NCBI GenBank assembly: GCA_014377495.1
Contig: JACMPN010000161.1
Coordinates: 1-18,143 of the forward strand
Source: Candidatus Sericytochromatia bacterium
GTDB taxonomy: Bacteria; Cyanobacteriota; Sericytochromatia; JACMPN01
Length of the DNA: 18,143 nucleotides
Direction of reading: 5' to 3'
This document shows, one piece after another, positions 1 through 5,455 of this stretch. The notes beneath the pieces are model-generated. The model saw only the letters and a list, made by a program, of their open reading frames with translations. It had not been told where the DNA came from and did not search any database. The translations under genes and the position numbers were made by a program. Each line of letters starts with the position of its first letter. Position 1 is the first letter of the stretch.

Positions 1-172
1 CCGCCGGCGTCACTTTGCTGGCGACAGGCGGCTTGGCCGCCGGCTTGGGGGCCGGCGACTTGGCAGCAGCGGGTAAAGGGGCGGCCTGAGCGACGACTGG
101 GAGCCCGCCGACCAGTCCAAAACTCAGGACCAGGGCGAACAGCCACGTCGAGACACCGCGCCATCCCGTCAT
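1..172 (-). CDS. Exported Ala/Pro/Lys-rich protein, N-terminal part only
   Basis: Only the first 57 codons lie in the window; the gene runs off its left edge. Reading the minus strand from the ATG at 172-170 gives MTGWRGVSTWLFALVLSFG and then a hydrophobic stretch ending in VVAQA-AP. This is a clear signal peptide with a probable cleavage site after AQA. What follows is a low-complexity Ala/Pro/Lys segment (repeats of the type PAPKPAAKPP). The start codon follows the stop codon of the upstream gene (173-175) with no spacer, so the two genes are very probably co-translated. Pro/Lys-rich stretches after a signal peptide often cross the cell wall or periplasm, but no functional domain is visible in this fragment. 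I do not recognise the family. Confidence 0.7.
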   Translation of the reverse strand, partial: MTGWRGVSTWLFALVLSFGLVGGLPVVAQAAPLPAAAKSPAPKPAAKPPVASKVTPA

Positions 173-670
173 CTAGCGAGGACCACCCGGACGACGACCG
201 CCTTCCGTCGGCGGCGGCGGCGGCACGGGGACGGAGCTAGCCGGGGACGTCTGCGGCAGCGTGCTGGGCGTCTCATTGGTCGGCCGGGGCACAATCACCG
301 GCGGCGCCACGACGCCAGGGGCGGCAGGGAGGTTTTGGCCGGTCGGCAGGGGCAGCGTGCCCGGGACGGGCGGCAAGGACATGGGCTGGTTGGGGGTGAG
401 GTGCTTCATGATCACCGGCGGCAGGTTTTCGGGCCGGATGCCGGGGGCGGGCGGGGTCGGCAGCTCGATGACATACTGCGGGCGGCCTTGGGCGTCCATG
501 ATCAGACGCCCGTCGGTCCCGACCATCGGCCGGATGCCCATCGGCGGCGGCGGCGGCGTCTTGGGCGGCGGCGGAGGCGGGAGCTCCGGTAATGCCTGAG
601 CCCATACCGCCTGCCCTGGGGCAAGCATTGCCACCAGTACCAACAGGGATTGCAACCAACGACCGGCCAT
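173..670 (-). CDS. Exported proline-rich protein of unknown function
   Basis: This 165-residue protein starts MAGRWLQSLLVLVAMLAPG and has a typical signal peptide, with probable cleavage at AVWA-QA near residue 25. The mature part has a run of six prolines, a second run of five (KTPPPPPMG), a short ordinary-looking segment (VGTDGRLIMDAQGRPQYVIE) and a Pro/Gly-rich C-terminus ending RRPGGPR. An upstream in-frame ATG would add ten residues. I chose the ATG at 670-668 because a GGAAAGGTG ribosome site lies about nine bases before it and because the signal peptide then has normal length. It is probably secreted or surface-anchored. The low-complexity sequence gives no enzymatic clue. Codon and base use are as GC-rich as the neighbours. 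It leads a two-gene operon with the gene ending at position 1. Confidence 0.7.
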   Translation of the reverse strand: MAGRWLQSLLVLVAMLAPGQAVWAQALPELPPPPPPKTPPPPPMGIRPMVGTDGRLIMDAQGRPQYVIELPTPPAPGIRPENLPPVIMKHLTPNQPMSLPPVPGTLPLPTGQNLPAAPGVVAPPVIVPRPTNETPSTLPQTSPASSVPVPPPPPTEGGRRPGGPR

Positions 671-727
671 GATACTTAACACCTTTCCACCGCCGGCCAA
701 ATGGCTGAACGGCTGAAACTAACACTT

Positions 728-756
728 ATTGTGGCACAGCGGTACGTCAGCGCCAA
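728..756 (-). promoter_or_regulatory. Possible sigma-70-type promoter for the exported-protein operon
   Basis: On the minus strand TTGGCG (756-751) and CACAAT (733-728) are separated by exactly 17 bases. Each box matches four of six consensus positions. The -10 box lies about 58 bases upstream of the ATG at 670, a reasonable leader length. The match is only moderate, so this remains a candidate. Confidence 0.35.
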
Positions 757-841
757 TCTCGATCTCACATCGTCGGTGGCTTTCGTCACTGTCCAAGGTC
801 TGGACGGCGCGTGCATCATAAAAGTTCCAGCGCTTGATGAG

Positions 842-943
842 TCACTGCGCCGCCACAAGCGCGTTGCGGCTTTGAGGGCAATCGGCATAACGACACACTT
901 TCCGCCTTTTTTTCCCGCCGGCGGCGTGACGGTCGCCGCTCAT
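842..943 (-). CDS. Possible 33-residue basic small protein
   Basis: On the minus strand an AGGAG site (955-951) sits seven bases before an ATG (943-941). The ORF is 33 codons long and ends with TGA. The peptide begins MSGDRHAAGGKKRRKVCRYA, is strongly basic, has two cysteines (KVCRYADC) and is cytoplasmic by composition. It is the only ORF with a good ribosome site in the 342-base gap between the divergent units at 670 and 1013. Short ORFs arise easily by chance in GC-rich DNA. I do not recognise a family, so the call rests on the ribosome site alone. The gap otherwise holds only the minus-strand promoter candidate at 728-756 and the translation signal of the antitoxin gene. Confidence 0.22.
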   Translation of the reverse strand: MSGDRHAAGGKKRRKVCRYADCPQSRNALVAAQ

Positions 944-1000
944 GCCCTGTCTCCTGGGGTTTATGATGGCGGTTCGGGGTCCCTGTCCGGGAGCACCCGC

Positions 1001-1006
1001 AGGAGG
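1001..1006 (+). promoter_or_regulatory. Ribosome binding site that fixes the antitoxin start
   Basis: A perfect AGGAGG lies six bases before the GTG at 1013-1015. No comparable site precedes the ATG at 1049, which is the next in-frame start. This decides for the GTG start. The nearest -10-like element for the plus strand is TATGAT at 962-967, without a convincing -35 box. Confidence 0.65.
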
Positions 1007-1012
1007 CCCACT

Positions 1013-1396
1013 GTGTCACTGATCGACGTGGAACCGGATACGCAGAACATGGCCCGATTACCCATCGCCCCAGTCGTGACTTACCTGCAGGACACGCTGG
1101 ACCAGACCCTGACCGCCTACCTGTCGGGCGTCGATGATGCCACGCAGGTCGGCCACTGGGCCCAAGGCGAGGCCGAGCCCCACGCGATGATCAGTGTCCG
1201 GTTGCGTGCGGCCGCCAGCGCCGTGCAATACCTGATGGCCGCCTATGACGCCGACACGGCCAAGGCCTGGTTGATCGGCACGAACACCCGCCTGGACGGA
1301 GACGCCCCGGCCCGGCGGCTGCGTCAGGCCGCCACCCATGACCAATGTCAGTTCCTCGTCCCGGTGGCCCGGGCCTTTGCGGGCGGTCTGGCGTGA
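1013..1396 (+). CDS. Xre/MbcA/ParS-type antitoxin of a RES toxin-antitoxin pair
   Basis: This 127-residue protein (GTG start, MSLIDVEPDTQNMARLPIAP) reads as the antitoxin of the RES toxin encoded directly downstream. The first part (about residues 20-60, with LTAYLSGVDDATQVGHWAQG) has the layout of the helical DNA-binding half of these antitoxins. Residues about 85-105, AKAWLIGTNTRLDGDAPARR, show the family signature of the toxin-binding C-terminal domain (W-x3-N-x2-L-x4-P). The protein ends with ARAFAGGLA. Family knowledge: such antitoxins cap the NAD-binding pocket of the RES toxin, and the complex represses its own promoter. The stop codon overlaps the toxin GTG start (GTGA at 1393-1396), which would tie toxin translation to antitoxin translation. 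No sharp operator could be seen upstream. Confidence 0.85.
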   Translation: MSLIDVEPDTQNMARLPIAPVVTYLQDTLDQTLTAYLSGVDDATQVGHWAQGEAEPHAMISVRLRAAASAVQYLMAAYDADTAKAWLIGTNTRLDGDAPARRLRQAATHDQCQFLVPVARAFAGGLA

Positions 1397-2025
1397 GTGC
1401 GCACCCGCGGGCCTGGCGCCTGAGCTTTTCTGACCTTGCTCCGGGCAGTCTTCCGTCCGTCGAGGACTGGGACCACCGCTTTGCCGACTCGGCGCGGGCC
1501 TTTCGCACCCGTTATTGTGCCCACGAGCAGATCACCTGCCTGCGGGAAACCCTGGCCAATCTGCGGCCGAACCCGCTCCTCGTCGACACCTACCAGGAGA
1601 CCTTCGGCGAGTCGGATCTGCTCACCCGGGCGTCCGTCACCGGGGCCTTCCGCCGCCGCTTCGTGCTCCAGCCCGTACAGATCCTCTGTACCGCCGGACC
1701 GCTGATCGCCGTGGACATCGAGGCCATCCGCCAAAAACTGGAACGGGAACACCGGCCGCTGATGGATCGCCACGGGCTGACCCGTCTCGACCTCAGCCAG
1801 CTCGGCGACCTCCACCGCGAAGTCAGCCAGATCATCGCCCGCTATCTCTTTGATCAGGGGGCCGGCGGCATCATCTATCGCTCGCGCCTGGACGGCGGGG
1901 CCTGTGTCGCCCTGTTCGCCGGGCGGACCCAGCTGATTCCTGATGGTGACGCCATCCCGCTGACCGAGGCGATCCCGGCGCTGTCACAGGTCTGCGCCGA
2001 ATACGGGCTGACCCTCGTGGATTGA
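1393..2025 (+). CDS. RES-domain toxin (predicted NAD-degrading or ADP-ribosylating)
   Basis: A 210-residue protein with a RES domain along most of its length. Visible signature parts are the N-terminal AWRLSF, the block RTRYCAHEQITCLRETLANL (about residues 38-57; Tyr41 and Glu52 are good active-site candidates), and the block GAGGIIYRSRLDGGACVALF (about 156-175; Ser164 is the conserved serine). The family is named after conserved Arg, Glu and Ser, and all three have candidates here. Known RES toxins such as MbcT and ParT consume NAD+ or ADP-ribosylate a host enzyme, stopping growth unless the cognate Xre antitoxin is bound. I chose the GTG at 1393 because it gives the 4-base overlap with the antitoxin and starts just before the conserved domain; an upstream ATG at 1345 would bury 16 extra residues in the antitoxin gene. 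The gene looks intact. Confidence 0.85.
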   Translation: MSAHPRAWRLSFSDLAPGSLPSVEDWDHRFADSARAFRTRYCAHEQITCLRETLANLRPNPLLVDTYQETFGESDLLTRASVTGAFRRRFVLQPVQILCTAGPLIAVDIEAIRQKLEREHRPLMDRHGLTRLDLSQLGDLHREVSQIIARYLFDQGAGGIIYRSRLDGGACVALFAGRTQLIPDGDAIPLTEAIPALSQVCAEYGLTLVD

Positions 2026-2124
2026 GTGAAACCGGTGCACTGAACGGTGACGGCTCATTAAAACGCCATAGCGCCGCCCGTTCCTAAAAAATCGAGCGAG
2101 CGGCTACCGCCCTGTGCCGGAGTA

Positions 2125-2142
2125 GCACCAACATGGTGGTGC
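2125..2142. repeat. Short inverted repeat between the toxin gene and the next ORF
   Basis: GCACCA (2125-2130) and TGGTGC (2137-2142) form a perfect 6-bp stem with a 6-base loop. No T-run follows on the plus strand, so it is not a standard intrinsic terminator. It may be an operator or a weak transcription end for the toxin-antitoxin operon. Otherwise nothing is recognisable in the 174-base gap 2026-2199. Confidence 0.3.
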
Positions 2143-2199
2143 CGAGCGGCGGATCGGATGACGTATGCTGGAACCGCTTAGGACCAAGGAACTTTGCCC

Positions 2200-2817
2200 A
2201 TGTCATTCCATGTGCGCAGCATGTTTGCCGTTACCCTGATTTTGGCTATGTCGCCGTCCTTGTCCGCCGCCGTGAGACACGCTAGCACGCCCGCCCCCAC
2301 GGATGTGGTTGCCTCCCGGGCGTCAAAGTTGCCAGACCGCCAGCCTGCCCCCACAAATGCGCCCCCTGTCCGAACGCCTAAGGCTTTTGACTTTAAGTCG
2401 CTCAGCGACGACATCCTCCAAGACCTCCGGCGCGGCAACCTCACAAATGCCCTCGCCCGCTACTTTCAATCCCAACAGCAGGGCCGGAATTTCAACTTAC
2501 GCCAATACACAGATGATTACGTGTTCAACGGCACAGGTACCGGGATCGCAGCCGGACGCTTGGAACACCAATACCGGGATGGCTATACCTTTACCTACAA
2601 CCATGACGGCCTGCGCCGCTATTTCGTGCACTCACCGCCCCAGTTCCAAACGGCAAGAGTTGGCGATTTTGTGGTGTTCCTAGCAAAATCGGCGGAAATC
2701 GGGCGAGTAAAGACCAATGATGGCAAAAACCTGAACGTTGGCCGTGCCTTCAAGCTGACGATGGATTACACCCATGCGCATGCGAAGCTGTTTGAGGGTT
2801 ATCCCCTGCAACCATGA
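2200..2817 (+). CDS. Exported protein of unknown function
   Basis: The ORF gives a 205-residue protein starting MSFHVRSMFAVTLILAMSP with a hydrophobic signal peptide ending near SLSAA. A Pro/Ala/Thr-rich linker follows (residues about 27-62), then a folded-looking domain from about residue 64. That domain has an alpha-helical start (FKSLSDDILQDLRRGNLTNA) and later alternating aromatic and polar residues suggestive of beta strands. The helix-then-strand layout with YTDDYVFNGTG could be an NTF2/SnoaL-like fold, but this is only a guess. The ATG at 2200 has AAGGA nine bases upstream and is better than the in-frame TTG at 2194. Codon use appears less GC-biased than in the flanking housekeeping genes. 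With the decayed RES fragment behind it, that suggests acquired or drifting DNA. I do not recognise the family. Confidence 0.6.
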   Translation: MSFHVRSMFAVTLILAMSPSLSAAVRHASTPAPTDVVASRASKLPDRQPAPTNAPPVRTPKAFDFKSLSDDILQDLRRGNLTNALARYFQSQQQGRNFNLRQYTDDYVFNGTGTGIAAGRLEHQYRDGYTFTYNHDGLRRYFVHSPPQFQTARVGDFVVFLAKSAEIGRVKTNDGKNLNVGRAFKLTMDYTHAHAKLFEGYPLQP

Positions 2818-2841
2818 CCACGGCAGGCTCATCCGGCAGCT

Positions 2842-2937
2842 GCGCCGATCCCGGAGCGGTTGCAGATTTGGGCCGAATACGGGCTGAACCGCGAAAGCGA
2901 CGCCACTAGCCGTTCGCAAGCCCTCACGATGGGGTAA
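2842..2937 (+). pseudogene. Decayed second copy of a RES toxin C-terminus
   Basis: The frame beginning at 2842 reads APIPERLQIWAEYGLN and then stays open to a TAA at 2935-2937. Aligned without gaps to the intact RES toxin tail (AIPALSQVCAEYGL, 1969-2010), 8 of 14 residues are identical. The 16 bases 2872-2887 match 1996-2011 exactly. No start codon, toxin core or antitoxin is present in front of it; the preceding DNA is the end of the unrelated exported-protein gene. The simplest reading is the remnant of a second Xre-RES module, or of a duplication later replaced by the 2200-2817 gene. The short length makes chance similarity possible but unlikely, given the 16-base identity in the same reading frame. 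Confidence 0.5.
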
Positions 2938-2991
2938 GGCCTCTGCTCAGTCATCTGTGTGCTGTCCAGGGCCGGACGCACCATCCATGCC

Positions 2992-3627
2992 ATGTCGCGG
3001 CCATCTACGGTGTCGAATCGGACTACTCCGTTCAGCCTCGACCTAATGACCGTGGCCTTATTGGCGGTTGCTCCGGCTGCCCTCGCCGTGCCGGTCGGCA
3101 CAACGCCCGACACCCGGCCCGCCACTGACGAACGGCGTGGGCATTTGCCTGCACAAGATCGCCTCGCCGACACTAGCCTGGACATGTCCCACGGAAACGA
3201 GTGGTACCAGGCCGACAGCACCCGGGCGACGCCACGGGCCGTGCTGCGCAACAGCTACACTTGGCCCGTCCTGCCGAACGTCGATCTGGGCGTCGATGCC
3301 TTCTACATACCGGCCGTGACGGACCTCAGCAACTTCCGCCTCTATGGGGAAGCGTTCGCCAAGATCGCCATCACCCCGGACGCCCTGTCAACGAACCCGC
3401 CGCTGCCGTCCCGTCCATCCGGCCCGCCGTCATGCGGGCGCAGACTGGTATACTGGAAAGGCGTTTGGCAGGCCGGTGCGTCCTTGCGGCGGCCCGGTGG
3501 GGAGGACATTCACGGTGGAGTTGATCATCGGCTGCGATCACGGCGGTTGGGAGCAGGCACAACACCTGACCGGGTGGCTGCGTGCAGCTGGCCATCAGGT
3601 GATGACTGTCGGCGCCACGGGCCCTGA
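2992..3627 (+). pseudogene. Possible truncated exported protein running into rpiB
   Basis: This frame starts MSRPSTVSNRTTPFSLDLMT, carries a signal-peptide-like segment (LMTVALLAVAPAALA-VP), and then a plausible globular stretch around RNSYTWPVLPNVDLGVDAFY and NFRLYGEAFAKIAITPD. After about position 3400 the translation turns into Pro/Arg/Gly-rich sequence of the kind produced by out-of-frame GC-rich DNA. It ends 113 bases inside the rpiB gene in another frame and passes over the rpiB promoter candidate. The likely picture is an exported-protein gene whose 3' part was lost when it was joined to the rpiB upstream region. No family is recognised, no good ribosome site is seen at the ATG of 2992, and the ORF may also be spurious. 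Between 2818 and 3514 nothing else is recognisable apart from the RES fragment and the rpiB promoter. Confidence 0.3.
3422..3454 (+). promoter_or_regulatory. Extended -10 promoter for rpiB-glyA with an adjoining inverted repeat
   Basis: TG-G-TATACT at 3446-3454 is a classical extended -10 element that can work without a good -35 box. Transcription would start near 3461, leaving a leader of about 54 bases before rpiB. Directly upstream, GCCCGC (3422-3427) and GCGGGC (3434-3439) form a perfect 6-bp inverted repeat over the place where a -35 box would be; it could bind a regulator. Confidence 0.45.
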
Positions 3628-4015
3628 GTCCGTCGATTACCCGCCGATTTCCGCCGCTGTGGGCCATGCCGTCGCCAAAGGCGAGCCGGCGCTGGGCATC
3701 CTCGTCTGCGGCAGCGGCATCGGCGTGTCCATCGCCGCCAACAAGGTCCCCGGTATCCGGGCGGCCCTGTGCCACGACATCCTGACGGCCCGGCTGAGCC
3801 GTCAGCACAACGACGCCAACGTGCTCTGTCTGGGTGGGCGCCTCATCGGTCCCGCCGCCGCCGAAGCCATCGTCGCCACTTGGCTGGAGACCGCCTTCGA
3901 GGGCGGCCGTCACACCCGGCGTGTCGACCAGATCCGTGAGATCGAACAGCCGGAAGGCCAGCCCGGCGATCAGATCCCTGCTATCGAACAGCCGGATTCC
4001 CGGCTTTCCTGCTAA
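3515..4015 (+). CDS. rpiB: Ribose-5-phosphate isomerase B (RpiB/LacAB family)
   Basis: RpiB interconverts ribose 5-phosphate and ribulose 5-phosphate in the cytoplasmic pentose phosphate pathway. The 166-residue product has the family marks in order: GCDHGG near the N-terminus (Asp8, His9), the catalytic-cysteine loop GILVCGSGIGVSIAANK (Cys65), and ARLSRQHNDANVLCLGGR with His98. I chose the GTG at 3515 because a GGAGG lies nine bases upstream (3501-3505) and because the conserved domain starts at once; an ATG at 3344 would add 57 residues of out-of-character sequence. The protein is longer than the usual ~150 residues because of a hydrophilic tail with a tandem repeat (DQIREIEQPE, DQIPAIEQPD). 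It heads an operon with glyA 24 bases downstream. Confidence 0.93.
   Translation: MELIIGCDHGGWEQAQHLTGWLRAAGHQVMTVGATGPESVDYPPISAAVGHAVAKGEPALGILVCGSGIGVSIAANKVPGIRAALCHDILTARLSRQHNDANVLCLGGRLIGPAAAEAIVATWLETAFEGGRHTRRVDQIREIEQPEGQPGDQIPAIEQPDSRLSC
3926..3997 (+). repeat. Tandem coding repeat in the RpiB tail
   Basis: Two 30-base copies start at 3926 and 3968 (period 42 bases, 14 codons); 25 of 30 bases agree, with GATCGAACAGCCGGA-like cores. They encode DQIREIEQPE and DQIPAIEQPD at the RpiB C-terminus, outside the conserved fold. Confidence 0.75.
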
Positions 4016-4039
4016 CCCGCCCCCGAGAAAGAGAGACCC

Positions 4040-5302
4040 ATGTCCGTGTCACGTCTCCACCAGGCCGATCCGGAGATCGCCGCCGCCATCGACGCCGAGC
4101 TGCATCGCCAAAACTCCCACCTGGAGCTGATCGCCTCCGAAAACTTCGCCAGCCTGGCCGTCATGGAAGCCCAGGGCTCCGTGATGACCAACAAGTACGC
4201 CGAAGGCCTGCCCGGCAAGCGTTACTATGGCGGCTGCGAGCACGTCGACAAGGCCGAGCTCATCGCCATCGACCGGGCCAAGCGCCTCTTTGATGCCCCC
4301 CACGTCAACGTCCAGCCTCACTCCGGCGCCAGCGCCAACATCGCCGCTTTCCTGGCCACCATCAAGCCGGGCGACACCATCCTCGGCCTGCGCCTCGACC
4401 AGGGCGGCCATCTGACCCACGGCTCGGCCGTCAACATCTCCGGGCTGTACTTCAATGTCGAGGCCTACGGCGTCAATGTCGAGACGGGCCTGATCGAGAT
4501 GGAGGAGGTGCGCCGCCAGGCCGTCGCCACCCAGCCCAAACTGATTATCGCCGGTGCCAGCGCCTACCCCCGCCAGTTGGACTTTGCCGCCTTCCGGGCC
4601 ATCGCCGACGAGGTCGGGGCGATCCTGATGGTCGACATGGCCCACATCGCAGGGTTGGTTGCCGCCGGCCTGCACCCGACGCCGATCCCCCACGCCCAGA
4701 TCACGACGACGACGACGCACAAGACCCTGCGCGGCCCCCGCGGCGGGATGATCTTCTCCGACACCGAGTGGGCGACCAAGATCGACAAGGCCGTCTTCCC
4801 CGGCTCCCAGGGCGGTCCCCTGATGCACGTCATCGCCGCCAAGGCCGTGGCCTTGGGCGAAGCGTTGCGGCCCGACTTCATCACCTACCAGCGCCAGGTC
4901 ATCGCCAATGCCCAGGCCATGGCCGAGACCCTGATCAGTGAAGGCCTGTCCCTCGTTTCCGGCGGTACGGACAACCACCTGCTGCTCCTCGATCTGCGGG
5001 CCCAGGGCCTGACCGGCAAGCTCATGGAGGGCGTCTTCGGCGCCGCCGGCCTGACGGTGAACAAGAACGCCGTCCCCAATGATCCCCAGAAGCCCTTCGT
5101 GACCAGCGGCATCCGCATCGGCACGCCGGCCGTGACGACCCGGGGAATGAACGAGGACGACATGCGGGCCATCGCCCGTGGGATGGCCAAGCTCGTCCGC
5201 GAGCCCGAGTCCGCCACTGTCGTGGAGGCCGTCCGCAAGGACATGGCCGAGCTCAGCCACCGCCATCCGCTGTATCCGGAACTCCAGCCGGCGACGGTGT
5301 AG
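4040..5302 (+). CDS. glyA: Serine hydroxymethyltransferase
   Basis: This is a PLP enzyme of the cytoplasm that converts serine and tetrahydrofolate to glycine and 5,10-methylene-tetrahydrofolate, supplying one-carbon units. The 420-residue length is normal. Diagnostic parts include LELIASENFAS near residue 30, NKYAEGLPGKRYYGG (51-65), HLTHGSAVNISG (about 124-135), the PLP-side Asp in MVDMAHIAGL (Asp199), and ITTTTTHKTLRGPRGG with the Schiff-base lysine Lys228. The ATG at 4040 follows a purine-rich GAGAAAGAGAGA (4025-4036) acting as ribosome site. It lies 24 bases behind rpiB and is presumably cotranscribed. All key residues are present; no oddity was found. The 153 bases after it hold three inverted repeats before the next gene. 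Confidence 0.97.
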   Translation: MSVSRLHQADPEIAAAIDAELHRQNSHLELIASENFASLAVMEAQGSVMTNKYAEGLPGKRYYGGCEHVDKAELIAIDRAKRLFDAPHVNVQPHSGASANIAAFLATIKPGDTILGLRLDQGGHLTHGSAVNISGLYFNVEAYGVNVETGLIEMEEVRRQAVATQPKLIIAGASAYPRQLDFAAFRAIADEVGAILMVDMAHIAGLVAAGLHPTPIPHAQITTTTTHKTLRGPRGGMIFSDTEWATKIDKAVFPGSQGGPLMHVIAAKAVALGEALRPDFITYQRQVIANAQAMAETLISEGLSLVSGGTDNHLLLLDLRAQGLTGKLMEGVFGAAGLTVNKNAVPNDPQKPFVTSGIRIGTPAVTTRGMNEDDMRAIARGMAKLVREPESATVVEAVRKDMAELSHRHPLYPELQPATV

Positions 5303-5328
5303 GGATCCTGTGCTAACGCGCTTCCGTC

Positions 5329-5357
5329 AACCGTCACAGACCGCGCCCGTGACGGTT
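5329..5357 (+). repeat. Perfect 9-bp inverted repeat behind glyA
   Basis: AACCGTCAC (5329-5337) and GTGACGGTT (5349-5357) pair perfectly across an 11-base loop. There is no T-run, so it is either an operator, an RNA-stabilising hairpin at the glyA 3' end, or a weak Rho-dependent end. It lies 27 bases after the glyA stop. Confidence 0.45.
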
Positions 5358-5390
5358 ACGGTAGCCTGGAGACCGGGAGGCGACGGCCCG

Positions 5391-5429
5391 ACACAGCCGA
5401 AGCTGTGTGGTGACCTGCCAGCGGGCAGG
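5391..5429 (+). promoter_or_regulatory. Two consecutive hairpins in the leader of the WecA-like gene
   Basis: ACACAGC/GCTGTGT (5391-5397 and 5402-5408) enclose a CGAA tetraloop. Only five bases later CCTGCC/GGCAGG (5414-5419 and 5424-5429) enclose AGCG. Both stems are perfect and stand 26-65 bases before the ATG at 5456, whose own ribosome site is poor. A structured leader affecting translation is possible; no known riboswitch consensus was recognised. Confidence 0.4.
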
Positions 5430-5455
5430 CAGTCGTCCTGGTCTTCCGTAGGCGC

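Noticed and set aside
2814..2909. A 31-codon ORF with ATGA overlap to the 2200-2817 gene
   Set aside because: The peptide has no recognisable character and is out of frame with the RES-like fragment in the same place, which explains the DNA better.
3344..3514. An N-terminal extension of RpiB starting at ATG 3344
   Set aside because: The 57 extra residues are Arg/Pro/Cys-rich and cross the promoter candidate; the GTG at 3515 has a ribosome site and fits the family start.
4049..5266. A 405-codon open frame on the minus strand opposite glyA
   Set aside because: It mirrors glyA codon by codon in GC-rich DNA, is rich in Gly/Asp/Val, and has no family motif. It is an antisense shadow.
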